Shown here piece by piece: positions 6,605-13,659 of a stretch of DNA of 13,659 bases. This DNA is from CALBPI01 sp039033695. Its GTDB lineage: Bacteria; Pseudomonadota; Gammaproteobacteria; Steroidobacterales; Woeseiaceae. Location of the stretch: positions 1 to 13,659 of the forward strand of contig JBCCCC010000088.1 in the NCBI GenBank assembly GCA_039033695.1, given 5' to 3'. A program made the translations under genes and the position numbers. Below the pieces are notes generated by a model, which was given only the letters and a program-made list of their open reading frames with translations, did not search any database and was not told the origin of the DNA. Position 1 is the stretch's first letter; every line of letters starts with the position of its first letter.

Positions 6605-6621
6605 GCGAATTGGCGCGAATT
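6605..6621. repeat. Tandem heptamer GCGAATT upstream of sppA
   Basis: GCGAATT occurs at 6605-6611 and 6615-6621, in direct orientation with a 10-bp period, 45-60 bases before the sppA ATG. TTGGCG (6610-6615) between them resembles a -35 element, but the candidate -10 downstream (TAAGCC near 6632) is poor. The promoter position is therefore not fixed; the repeat may be a transcription factor site. Confidence 0.3.
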
Positions 6622-6665
6622 ACGTTACTGTTAAGCCTAACTGAAACCGCGAGACTCGAATTACC

Positions 6666-8525
6666 ATGCAATCACAAAAACCGAATATTTTCCGGCGCAT
6701 CTTTGGTGCCATCTGGCGTGGCTTTAACGGCCTGCGAAAGATCCTGCACTTCTTGCTGCTCGCCGCGATCTTCATGTTTGTTATCGCCGTCATGTCACCA
6801 ACGCCGCCCACCTTACCCGACCGCGCGGCATTGGTCGTTGCCCCAACCGGTGCGCTGACCGAGCAACTGGCGGGCGCGCCATTGGATCGCGCGCTGGATG
6901 AACTGACCGGCAACGCGCAAGAGCAAACACTGGTGCGTGACGTTGTGGACGCGCTGGACTACGCGGCCGCAGACGATGCCATTGGTGCGGTTTATTTGCG
7001 TACAGATATGCTGGGTTCAGCAAGCATGACCAAATTGCAGGCGATTGCAGAAGCGATGATCCGTTTTCGCGAGTCCGGAAAGCCTGTGATTGCGACTGGC
7101 GCGTACTTTGGTAATGGCGGCTACTATCTCGCTGCATTCGCCGATGAGATCTTGCTCGACCCCAATGGCGGCGTGCTAGCCGAAGGTTTCGGTCGCTACC
7201 GTAACTATTATGCCGAGGCTATCGACAAGCTGTCGATCACGTGGAACATCTTCAAGGTGGGCACGCACAAGAGCTTCGTAGAGCCCTATGTGCGTAACGA
7301 CATGTCCGATGAGGACCGGCAGACTTCGCAAGAGCTGCTTGGGCAATTGTGGAACAGCTACGTCACTGAAGTAGAGGCGGCACGCGAGTTGCCCGCAGGC
7401 TCGATGCAAAACGCGGTGGACAACTTTGACGTCGAGCTAGCCAACAACGATGGCGACTTCGCGGATACGGCGTTGGCGTTGGGTCTGGTTGATGAGCTGG
7501 CAACGGTGACTCAGGCGCGCGCTCGCATGATAGAGCTGGTGGGCGCATCTGAGGACGATGAGTCGACCTTTAGTCAGATCAATCATCGCGACTATGTGTC
7601 TACGAAGCGATTGCTGAATCCTACGATCGAAAAAGAGCAGGTCGTTGCGATTGTTGTGGCGTCCGGCAGTATTATCGATGGCAGCGCTGCACCTGGCCAG
7701 ATTGGTGGCGACTCGACCGCCAAGCTGCTGCGCGAGGCGCGCACCGACGACGCCGTGAAGGCCGTCGTCTTGCGCGTTGACAGTGGCGGCGGCAGCGCTT
7801 TCGCGTCGGACATTATTCTGCAGGAGATCCGCAATATTCAGGCAGCGGGCAAGCCCGTGATCGCCTCGATGGGCGGTGTTGCGGCGTCGGGTGGCTACTG
7901 GATTTCAATGGCCGCCGATCAAATCATCGCGCATCCGGATACCGTGACCGGCTCCATTGGTATCTTCGGCATGGTGCCAACGTTCGAAGAGTCACTGGCT
8001 CGCCTGGGCGTCTACACCGACGGTGTGGGTACGACATCGCTAGCGGGTGCGTTGCGCGTTGATCGTGCATTGACGGACCAGGTCAAGCGTATCTTGCAGT
8101 TGAATATCGAGAATGGCTATCGCGAGTTTGTTGGTGGCGTCGCTGACAATCGGGGTATGAGCTTTGACGACGTGGATGCGGTGGCACAAGGTAAGGTCTG
8201 GACAGGTACCGACGCGTTGCGTCTTGGATTGGTTGATACCTTGGGCGATCTTGACGATGCAGTGACCCTGGCAGCCGAGCGCGCGGCGCTCGATGCGGAT
8301 ACCTATAGCGTGCGCTACGTCGAACCAAAGCTCTCCGCTCAAGAGCAGCTGTTCATCGATATTCTCAACGGTTCCGCGCAGCTTGGCTTCGAGCCTACCG
8401 TCTTAATGCCCAAGCCAAGCCATCTTAGCGGTGTCATGGATCTCGCCGAGCGCAAGCTAGCAGAGTTTGCACGTTTCAATGATCCGGCTGGCGTCTACGC
8501 GGAGTGCTTCTGCGCCATCGAGTAA
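6666..8525 (+). CDS. sppA: Signal peptide peptidase SppA, long (67 kDa) type
   Basis: SppA is an inner-membrane serine protease that degrades cleaved signal peptides in the periplasm. The 619-residue product is the long, tandem-domain form found in E. coli. It has one N-terminal membrane anchor (about residues 26-43, after a basic stretch), an N-terminal S49 domain (about 55-290) and a C-terminal S49 domain (about 325-540). The catalytic Lys/Ser dyad is split across the halves as expected: Lys202 in FKVGTHKSFVEPY and Ser408 in SMGGVAASGGYWIS, equivalent to Lys209 and Ser409 in E. coli. The TGSIGIFG motif after the serine is intact. ATG 6666 lacks a strong Shine-Dalgarno. A 130-bp gap separates it from dctM, so it probably has its own promoter. 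It converges with tdh. Confidence 0.97.
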   Translation: MQSQKPNIFRRIFGAIWRGFNGLRKILHFLLLAAIFMFVIAVMSPTPPTLPDRAALVVAPTGALTEQLAGAPLDRALDELTGNAQEQTLVRDVVDALDYAAADDAIGAVYLRTDMLGSASMTKLQAIAEAMIRFRESGKPVIATGAYFGNGGYYLAAFADEILLDPNGGVLAEGFGRYRNYYAEAIDKLSITWNIFKVGTHKSFVEPYVRNDMSDEDRQTSQELLGQLWNSYVTEVEAARELPAGSMQNAVDNFDVELANNDGDFADTALALGLVDELATVTQARARMIELVGASEDDESTFSQINHRDYVSTKRLLNPTIEKEQVVAIVVASGSIIDGSAAPGQIGGDSTAKLLREARTDDAVKAVVLRVDSGGGSAFASDIILQEIRNIQAAGKPVIASMGGVAASGGYWISMAADQIIAHPDTVTGSIGIFGMVPTFEESLARLGVYTDGVGTTSLAGALRVDRALTDQVKRILQLNIENGYREFVGGVADNRGMSFDDVDAVAQGKVWTGTDALRLGLVDTLGDLDDAVTLAAERAALDADTYSVRYVEPKLSAQEQLFIDILNGSAQLGFEPTVLMPKPSHLSGVMDLAERKLAEFARFNDPAGVYAECFCAIE

Positions 8526-8793
8526 CCGATGCCGCGTAAGGTCATTCGCACGCGTCCGTTCGGTTATTGATCCGGTCGTGGTTTGTATGCGGAATCGGCT
8601 CATCGGTTGACGCGGGGAAGGCAGCCCAACGTGCAACTGGCTTCGCTGAGAAGTCAGAGCACGGGTTCGCCGGCCCGCCGTTGGGGATTGCAGGATGGCG
8701 CGCTGATCGCGCCAGCGGGATGGCAATTGTTTTGCTTTATGCATGCTGCTGACCGTGGGTCAGGCAAACAGAGCATGCAAGGCGTGCCGCGGG
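8526..8793. other. Convergent intergenic region with a series of potential hairpins; no gene seen
   Basis: This 268-bp stretch lies between the 3' ends of sppA and tdh. Visible inverted repeats are TAACCGA/TCGGTTA (8523-8529 with 8560-8566); CTGGCTTC/GAAGTCAG (8637-8644 with 8650-8657, one G-U pair); CGGG/CCCG (8662-8665 with 8674-8677); GGCGCG/CGCGCC (8697-8702 with 8708-8713), followed loosely by a T-rich run near 8727-8739; and a nested pair at 8741-8778, with outer arms GCATGCT/AGCATGC and inner arms CTGACC/GGTCAG. These may act as bidirectional transcription stops. No intrinsic terminator with a proper U-tract was found, and the short open frames look spurious. Confidence 0.45.
8741..8778. 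repeat. Nested inverted repeat just beyond the tdh stop
   Basis: Outer arms GCATGCT (8741-8747) and AGCATGC (8772-8778) are perfect, as are inner arms CTGACC (8749-8754) and GGTCAG (8758-8763) around a three-base loop. It begins 15 bases past the tdh stop on the minus strand and is the best candidate for a tdh transcript-end structure. It lacks an obvious U-run on either strand, so Rho-dependent or structural stabilisation is as likely as intrinsic termination. Confidence 0.4.
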
Positions 8794-9822
8794 TTACGCA
8801 GCCCAGTCCAAGATCACTTTGCCAGACTGTCCGCTGTCCATGACCTGAAAAGCTTCCTGGAAGTCATCGATCCCAAAGCGGTGCGTAACGATCGGCGAGA
8901 GATCGAGCCCGCTCTGCAGCATGCTGGACATCTTGTACCAGGTTTCAAACATCTCGCGGCCGTAGATGCCTTTTACCATAAGGCCTTTGAAAATAATCTG
9001 GTTCCAGTCAACGGCAGTGTCGTCCGGTGGAATGCCAAGCAATGCGACTTTACCGCCGTGGTGCATGACGCGCAGCAGCTCGCGCAAGGCGCTGCCATTG
9101 CCGGACATCTCCATGCCCACGTCAAAGCCTTCTTCCATGCCGAGCGTCTGCATGGCGTCGTCGAGGGTATCGCGGGTCACATTAATCGCAAGCGTCGCGC
9201 CCATCTGGCGGGCTAAAGCGAGGCGATAGTCGTTAACGTCAGTGACGACGATGTGTCGTGCGCCAACGTGGCGGGCCACTGCCACGGCCATGATGCCAAT
9301 GGGGCCAGCGCCAGTAATCAACACATCTTCGCCAACGAGGTCGAAAGACAGAGCGGTATGGGTGGCGTTACCTAGTGGATCAAGGATCGCTGCCATGTCA
9401 TCGCTGATGTCGGCCGGCAGGCGAAACACGTTCGATGCCGGCACAGAAATGTACTCGGCGAAGGCCCCGGGCCTGTTGACGCCAATGCCGACGGTGTTCA
9501 TGCACAAGTGGCGGCGGCCCGCCCGGCAGTTGCGGCATACCCCGCAGGTAATATGCCCTTCTGCGGATACGCGATCACCCGGCGACAGGCCATGCACCTC
9601 GCTGCCACACTCAACCACGACACCGCTGAACTCGTGGCCAACGGCCATCGGTACGGGAATCGTAGCCTTTGCCCATTCATCCCAGCGATAAATATGAATA
9701 TCGGTGCCGCAAATGGCTGTCTTTGCGACCTTGATCATCACGTCATTGTGGCCGATCTCCGGCTCGGGAATGTCTTCCATCCAGATGCCAGGCTCAGCAT
9801 GTTTCTTGGTCAGCGCTTTCAT
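8794..9822 (-). CDS. tdh: L-threonine 3-dehydrogenase
   Basis: Tdh oxidises L-threonine to 2-amino-3-oxobutyrate with NAD+; Kbl then cleaves the product. It is a zinc-dependent medium-chain dehydrogenase. From the ATG at 9822 the protein is 342 residues (E. coli has 341). Catalytic zinc residues Cys38 (in AICGTDIHIY), His63 and Glu64 (GHEF) are present, as are the structural zinc cysteines 93, 96, 99 and 107. The Rossmann motif TGAGPIGIMA (170-179) is intact, and GNATHTALSFD and IYGREMFETWYKM match the threonine-specific subfamily. An in-frame GTG at 9825 directly follows the kbl TGA, but the ATG aligns with the E. coli start and has GGAG eight bases upstream inside the kbl end. Essentially no gap to kbl means co-transcription and coupling. 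Confidence 0.98.
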   Translation of the reverse strand: MKALTKKHAEPGIWMEDIPEPEIGHNDVMIKVAKTAICGTDIHIYRWDEWAKATIPVPMAVGHEFSGVVVECGSEVHGLSPGDRVSAEGHITCGVCRNCRAGRRHLCMNTVGIGVNRPGAFAEYISVPASNVFRLPADISDDMAAILDPLGNATHTALSFDLVGEDVLITGAGPIGIMAVAVARHVGARHIVVTDVNDYRLALARQMGATLAINVTRDTLDDAMQTLGMEEGFDVGMEMSGNGSALRELLRVMHHGGKVALLGIPPDDTAVDWNQIIFKGLMVKGIYGREMFETWYKMSSMLQSGLDLSPIVTHRFGIDDFQEAFQVMDSGQSGKVILDWAA

Positions 9823-9825
9823 CAC

Positions 9826-11028
9826 TCAGGCTCCGCAAATAACCCCGAACTCCCGGCCGACTTTGGCGAACGCGGCGATTGCTTCGTCGAGTTCCTGCAG
9901 CGTATGGCCGGCTGACATTTGCGTACGAATACGCGCTTGACCCTTAGGCACCACCGGAAATGCAAAACCGACGACATAGACGCCCTCGTCGAGAAGTGCT
10001 GCGGCCATGTCGGTGGCGAGTTTTGCGTCGCCCAACATCACGGGGATGATTGGATGCGTCCCGGGCTTGAGCTCAAAACCAAGCGCACTCATGTGCTCTC
10101 TGAAATACGCGGCATTTCGCCACAAGGTTTCTCGTAGCGTCGGGTCGCTGCGCAGCAGATCCAAAACGGCGATCGAAGTGGCGGCAATGGTCGGCGCGAG
10201 CGTATTGGAAAACAAGTAAGGCCGAGACCGTTGGCGCAGCCAATCGATGATCTCTCGACGACCACTTGTGTATCCGCCCGACGCGCCGCCCAGGGCTTTG
10301 CCGAGCGTGCCGGTGATAATGTCGATCTTGCCAATGAGGTCGCAGTGCTCGTGGGTGCCGCGCCCGTCGCGGCCGAGGAAACCGGTCGCATGGCAGTCAT
10401 CCATCATGATCAAAGCATCGTACTGCTCGGCGAGCGCAACGATCCCTGGCAGGTTGGCTACCGTGCCATCCATCGAGAACACACCATCGGTGGCGATCAG
10501 CCGAACACGCGCATCGCTGGCCGCTTGTAACTGCGCTTCAAGGTCTGCCATGTCATCGTGTTGATAGCGGTAGCGCTGTGCCTTGCTCAATCGAATGCCG
10601 TCGATGATGCTGGCGTGGTTCAACGCATCACTGATGACCGCATCTTCGGCTGTCAGAATGGTCTCAAACAGGCCGCCGTTCGCATCGAAACAGGATGGGT
10701 AGAGGATAGTCGATTCAGTGCCGAGAAACGCCGAGAGCTTGTCTTCAAGATCGGTGTGAATCGTCTGTGTGCCGCAAATGAACCGGACTGACGCCATGCC
10801 GAACCCGAAGTCGTCGAGCGCCTTGTGCGCTGCGGCAACTACCGCCGGGTGATTGGCGAGCCCGAGGTAGTTGTTGGCACACAGGTTGATGACGGACTTG
10901 CCATCCAGTTCGGCGACGGTCACCTCGGCCTGCTGCGGGCCGCTGATGCGCCGCTCGGTCTTGTAAAGGCCCTGGTCATGCAGCGCGGCGGTCTGCGTGG
11001 CGAGTGTATCGAGAAAGCGTTGTGACAA
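9826..11028 (-). CDS. kbl: Glycine C-acetyltransferase (2-amino-3-ketobutyrate CoA ligase)
   Basis: Kbl is a PLP enzyme that cleaves 2-amino-3-oxobutyrate with CoA to glycine and acetyl-CoA, completing threonine breakdown with Tdh. The product is 400 residues (E. coli has 398). Family motifs are clear: CANNYLGLANHP, GFGMASVRFICGT, ISDALNHASIIDG, TDGVFSMDGTVANL, the PLP-ring site DDCHATG (Asp210, His213) and the Schiff-base Lys244 in TGTLGKALGGASGGY. RQRSRPYLFSN and PVVPKGQARIRTQMSAGHT close the active site. The start codon is TTG at 11028. It matches the family N-terminus and has GGAG eight bases upstream, and no ATG lies nearby. It leads the kbl-tdh operon from an extended -10 promoter in the 70-bp gap shared with hslR. 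Confidence 0.98.
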   Translation of the reverse strand: MSQRFLDTLATQTAALHDQGLYKTERRISGPQQAEVTVAELDGKSVINLCANNYLGLANHPAVVAAAHKALDDFGFGMASVRFICGTQTIHTDLEDKLSAFLGTESTILYPSCFDANGGLFETILTAEDAVISDALNHASIIDGIRLSKAQRYRYQHDDMADLEAQLQAASDARVRLIATDGVFSMDGTVANLPGIVALAEQYDALIMMDDCHATGFLGRDGRGTHEHCDLIGKIDIITGTLGKALGGASGGYTSGRREIIDWLRQRSRPYLFSNTLAPTIAATSIAVLDLLRSDPTLRETLWRNAAYFREHMSALGFELKPGTHPIIPVMLGDAKLATDMAAALLDEGVYVVGFAFPVVPKGQARIRTQMSAGHTLQELDEAIAAFAKVGREFGVICGA

Positions 11029-11077
11029 GGTATGATCTCCGCAGCAATTGGCGAGGTTCGTCGCCGCTATTGCCGCG

Positions 11078-11086
11078 ATTATAACA
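11078..11086 (-). promoter_or_regulatory. Extended -10 promoter for kbl-tdh
   Basis: Read on the minus strand the sequence is TGTTATAAT: a perfect TATAAT (11083 to 11078) with the TGn extension. No good -35 is seen at 16-18 bp, which is acceptable for an extended -10 promoter. Transcription would begin near 11071, giving a leader of about 43 nt to the kbl TTG. The region where a -35 would lie overlaps the first codons of hslR. On the plus strand the same AT patch reads TATAAC (11080-11085), a possible but poorer -10 for hslR. Confidence 0.55.
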
Positions 11087-11098
11087 GTGGAAACTAAT

Positions 11099-11482
11099 AT
11101 GGCCGATGCTTTGCGAATCGATAAATGGCTGTTTTTCGCGCGTTTCTACAAGACGCGTGGCCAGGCAAGTGCTGCGGTCGCCGGCGGTCATGTCACCCGC
11201 AACGGCGAAAGAGCCAAGCCGGCGCAGCCGGTGCGCCTGGACGACACGCTTCAAATCACGCGAGATCGCTACACCTGGCAAATCGTGGTACGCGCTATTC
11301 CTGCTCGCCGCGGGCCAGCACCCGAGGCGCAAGCCTGTTACCAGGAGCTGGAAGAGAGCATCGCATCGCGCAGCGCGCTGCGCGATGCGCTCAAGAGCGA
11401 TCGGCTTGGTATGCCGCGCACGAGCGGGCGCCCGGACAAGCACACGCGAAAGCGTATTCGGCAGTTCAAAGACCAGGCCTAG
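11099..11482 (+). CDS. hslR: Heat-shock protein 15 (Hsp15), S4-domain RNA-binding protein
   Basis: Hsp15 binds free 50S subunits that carry a stalled nascent chain with peptidyl-tRNA and helps recycle them. ATG 11099 gives 127 residues (E. coli has 133). The S4 RNA-binding domain occupies about residues 5-65: LRIDKWLFFARFYKTRGQAS, then GGHVTRNGERAKPAQPVRLDD. The basic C-terminal tail with SGRPDKHTRKRIRQFK matches the Hsp15 tail rather than RluB or ribosomal S4, which also carry this domain. An in-frame extension back to 11048 exists but adds a hydrophobic stretch foreign to the family. The Shine-Dalgarno is weak (GGA, 11089-11091). It diverges from kbl and lies 93 bp before putA. A heat-shock type promoter was not recognisable. 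Confidence 0.93.
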   Translation: MADALRIDKWLFFARFYKTRGQASAAVAGGHVTRNGERAKPAQPVRLDDTLQITRDRYTWQIVVRAIPARRGPAPEAQACYQELEESIASRSALRDALKSDRLGMPRTSGRPDKHTRKRIRQFKDQA

Positions 11483-11498
11483 CAACACCATGCTGTGC

Positions 11499-11526
11499 TT
11501 GGCCAGCGCCAACACTGCGCTATACT
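11499..11526 (+). promoter_or_regulatory. Probable sigma-70 promoter of putA
   Basis: TTGGCC (11499-11504, 4 of 6) and TATACT (11521-11526, 5 of 6) are separated by 16 bp in the gap after hslR. Transcription would start near 11533, 43 nt before the putA ATG. The leader contains a GGCCG-GAAG-CGGCC hairpin (11545-11558) directly upstream of the GAGGAG Shine-Dalgarno (11564-11569). Confidence 0.55.
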
Positions 11527-11544
11527 CCAAAGCCACGAAAGGCG

Positions 11545-11558
11545 GGCCGGAAGCGGCC
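11545..11558 (+). promoter_or_regulatory. Small hairpin in the putA leader
   Basis: GGCCG (11545-11549) and CGGCC (11554-11558) form a 5-bp G/C stem with a GAAG tetraloop, ending five bases before the putA Shine-Dalgarno. It leaves the ribosome binding site free and may protect the 5' end of the mRNA. It is followed only by TT, so it is not a terminator. Confidence 0.35.
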
Positions 11559-11575
11559 TTGATGAGGAGCCGATT

Positions 11576-13659
11576 ATGGCCACCGAGCGTCATCCCACAG
11601 CAACCACGTTGCCAAGTTTTCCTGACGATCACACCGTCGCTGGTAGCGCGCATTTAATCAACCTCCGCTATCTTGCCGATGAGGCGACATGTGTCAAATC
11701 GCTTAGTGCGATCGCTGCGCAATCGACGATCGTTGGTCGCAATATCCACAAGACTGCCGCGAGCCTGGTGGCGCATGTGCGCGTGCTAAACGCCGAGCAG
11801 AGCGGTCTCGATGCTTTCCTGCAAAAGTATGACCTGTCTTCGCAGGAAGGCATTATGCTCATGTGTATTGCCGAGGCATTGCTGCGCATCCCGGATAAAG
11901 ACACCGCCGATCGACTGATTGCCGACAAACTGTCGATGGCAGACTGGTCGACGCATCTTGGAACCAGTGAGTCGTTGTTCGTGAATGCCTCGACCTGGGG
12001 TTTGATGCTCACTGGCCGCATGCTGTCGCTGGATGACCAGACGCGCAGTAACCCATCGAGCATGCTGCGCAAGCTGGTTAGCCGTGCCGGAGAGCCCGTC
12101 GTACGCTCCGCCATGCGTTCTGCGATGCGCATCATGGGCCATCAGTTCGTGATGGGTCGCACCATCGGCGATGCGCTCAAGCGCGCGCGCAAGGGCGAGA
12201 ATGCGCAGTATCGATACTCCTACGACATGTTGGGCGAGGCCGCGCTAACACGCAAGGACGCGCAACGATACTTCGAGGCTTACCGCGATGCCATTGTTAC
12301 CATTGGCAAATCGTCGCAGGCCGATGATCTGTTCGCAGCACCGAGTATTTCCGTCAAGTTATCGGCGTTGCATCCGCGTTACGAATTCGCCCGTCGGCGC
12401 CAGATCATGGAAGAGCTTGTCCCACTACTGGTCGCTTTGGCGGGATATGCGCGCGAGGCCAATATCGGTCTGACGATGGATGCCGAGGAGGCTGACCGTC
12501 TTGAGTTGTCGCTGGACGTATTCGAGGCCGTGTACCTCGATTCTGCGCTCGAAAACTACGCGGGTTTGGGGCTGGCCGTGCAGGCCTACCAGAAACGTGC
12601 CGCGCTGGTCATTGAATGGCTGGTCGATCTGGCGCGCCGTGGTGGCCGACGTATTCCCGTGCGGCTCGTCAAAGGCGCCTACTGGGACACCGAGATCAAG
12701 CATGCTCAGGAATTGGGCTTGTCCGGTTACCCGGTGTTTACGCGCAAGGTCAATACCGATGTATCGTATCTCGCGTGTGCACGGCTGATGTTGGATGCGG
12801 GCGATGCGTTGTACCCGCAGTTCGCCACGCACAACGCGCATACGCTCTCCTATATCCTGCACCATGCTGGTAGCCGCGACGATTACGAGTTCCAGCGTTT
12901 GCATGGGATGGGCGAAGAGCTATACAGCGCTGTCGTGGACACGAGCCGCTATGCAAAGCAGTGTCGTGTCTACGCTCCGGTTGGCAGTCACGAAGACTTG
13001 CTGCCTTACCTGGTGCGGCGCTTGCTCGAAAATGGTGCTAACACATCGTTCGTCAATCGTCTCGTGGACGAAAGCGAGCCGATCGAGGCGATTGTCTCTG
13101 ATCCCCTGCAAGAGGTCGCCGAGCTTGAGTCTATTGCGCATCCGAAGATCGTCTTACCAGCGCATCTTTATGGCGCGGCACGGCTGAATTCGTCCGGTAT
13201 CAATATGCCGGATCGCGCCGTGACGGCTGTGTTGTCCACGGATATGCGACTCGCGATCGGTAATGATTACAAAGCGCTGCCAATCGTCGATGGCCAGGCC
13301 ATCGATGTTGCAACGCAACCCAGCGTTAACCCATTCGATCATGCTGATGTTGTCGGTACCGTGGGATTTGCCGATGCGCCACTCACCGTTGCCGCGATCG
13401 ATAGCGCAGCGAAGAGCTGGATTGAGTGGGATCACACGCCGGCGGAGCGACGCGCCGCGGTCTTGCGCAGCGCGGCAGAGCTGTTTGAACACAACACCGC
13501 AGAGTTGCTTGCGCTTTGTGTGCGTGAAGCCGGCAAGAGTATCCCCGATGCGATTGCCGAGTTGCGCGAAGCCGTCGACTTCCTGCGCTATTACGCAAAT
13601 CAGGCGGAGCAGCGGTTTGCGGTGCCGGAGGAGCTGCCCGGCCCGACTGGAGAGCGCAA
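11576..13659 (+). CDS. putA: Bifunctional proline dehydrogenase / glutamate-semialdehyde dehydrogenase PutA (3' truncated)
   Basis: PutA oxidises proline to glutamate: an FAD-dependent proline dehydrogenase passes electrons to quinone, then an NAD+-dependent dehydrogenase oxidises glutamate semialdehyde. The first 694 codons are present; the frame runs off the right edge. ATG 11576 follows GAGGAG by six bases. The helical domain (YDLSSQEG, LCIA-like AEALLRIPDK, FVNASTWGLMLTGR) is followed by the proline dehydrogenase barrel (about 190-500): Lys261 in SVKLSALHPRY, Asp302 in TMDAEE, VKGAYWDTEIKHAQ (366-379), Tyr- and Pro-containing CRVYAPVGSHEDLL, and Arg481-Arg482 in YLVRRLLENGANTSF. The aldehyde dehydrogenase part begins near residue 580 (REAGKSIPDAIAELREAVDF, LPGPTGER). 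The nucleophile Cys lies beyond the window. The protein starts about 68 residues later than E. coli PutA and lacks the N-terminal ribbon-helix-helix, so it should not be a DNA-binding autorepressor. Confidence 0.97.
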   Translation, partial: MATERHPTATTLPSFPDDHTVAGSAHLINLRYLADEATCVKSLSAIAAQSTIVGRNIHKTAASLVAHVRVLNAEQSGLDAFLQKYDLSSQEGIMLMCIAEALLRIPDKDTADRLIADKLSMADWSTHLGTSESLFVNASTWGLMLTGRMLSLDDQTRSNPSSMLRKLVSRAGEPVVRSAMRSAMRIMGHQFVMGRTIGDALKRARKGENAQYRYSYDMLGEAALTRKDAQRYFEAYRDAIVTIGKSSQADDLFAAPSISVKLSALHPRYEFARRRQIMEELVPLLVALAGYAREANIGLTMDAEEADRLELSLDVFEAVYLDSALENYAGLGLAVQAYQKRAALVIEWLVDLARRGGRRIPVRLVKGAYWDTEIKHAQELGLSGYPVFTRKVNTDVSYLACARLMLDAGDALYPQFATHNAHTLSYILHHAGSRDDYEFQRLHGMGEELYSAVVDTSRYAKQCRVYAPVGSHEDLLPYLVRRLLENGANTSFVNRLVDESEPIEAIVSDPLQEVAELESIAHPKIVLPAHLYGAARLNSSGINMPDRAVTAVLSTDMRLAIGNDYKALPIVDGQAIDVATQPSVNPFDHADVVGTVGFADAPLTVAAIDSAAKSWIEWDHTPAERRAAVLRSAAELFEHNTAELLALCVREAGKSIPDAIAELREAVDFLRYYANQAEQRFAVPEELPGPTGER

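Noticed and set aside
5842..6858. A 338-codon plus-strand open frame over the dctM/sppA junction
   Set aside because: It is out of frame with both well-supported genes, is Arg/Ala/His-rich and matches nothing recognised; it is a GC-driven shadow.
8611..8690. GC-rich structured stretch considered as a tRNA or riboswitch
   Set aside because: No cloverleaf, T-loop or recognised riboswitch core could be assembled; only simple hairpins.
8567..8752. 61-codon open frame in the sppA-tdh gap
   Set aside because: It has no ribosome site and no recognisable features, and it overlaps several inverted repeats; two frames compete over the same bases.
8743..9216. Plus-strand open frame opposite the 3' part of tdh
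   Set aside because: It is antisense to strongly conserved Tdh codons, and its composition is what the complementary frame would give.
11048..11098. 17-residue N-terminal extension of HslR
   Set aside because: The hydrophobic extension is absent from the family and would cover the kbl promoter; ATG 11099 fits Hsp15.
10976..11653. A 225-codon minus-strand open frame opposite hslR and the putA start
   Set aside because: It runs antisense to hslR, covers two promoters, and has no family features.

Overview
The window is an ordinary-looking chromosomal segment of a gammaproteobacterium, judged from the gene order ffh / rpsP-rimM-trmD-rplS, the long SppA, the kbl-tdh pair and the PutA and HslR sequences, all of which resemble the Escherichia coli proteins. 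Base composition is moderately GC-rich and even across the window. A sodium-type TRAP transporter would suit a marine or salt-exposed host, but that is inference. I saw no insertion sequence, phage gene, CRISPR array, tRNA or rRNA.

Layout. Bases 2-451 hold the 3' end of ffh. After a 218-bp gap with a good sigma-70-like promoter comes the ribosome/tRNA-modification operon rpsP, rimM, trmD, rplS (670-2628). Directly downstream on the same strand is a four-gene transporter locus: a TatT-type lipoprotein (2685-3590), a periplasmic DctP-type binding protein (3741-4760), and the membrane subunits DctQ (4773-5285) and DctM (5282-6535). This combination is a TPAT (TPR-protein-associated TRAP transporter), an uncommon and little-studied TRAP variant first characterised as TatP/TatT in Treponema pallidum. 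sppA (6666-8525) follows. Convergent to it are kbl and tdh on the minus strand (11028-8794), which convert threonine to glycine and acetyl-CoA. hslR diverges from kbl, and the window ends inside putA (proline to glutamate).

How the parts fit. The left third is core translation and secretion machinery (SRP, S16, L19, RimM, TrmD). The middle is solute uptake plus membrane proteolysis. The right third is amino-acid catabolism (threonine, proline) with a ribosome-rescue heat-shock protein between the two modules. The most interesting element is the TPAT operon. Its binding protein has Trp164 where TRAP binding proteins normally carry a carboxylate-binding Arg, which together with TatT points to a non-standard, possibly hydrophobic, substrate. 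Several short inverted or direct repeats sit in the promoter-proximal gaps and are reported with modest confidence.
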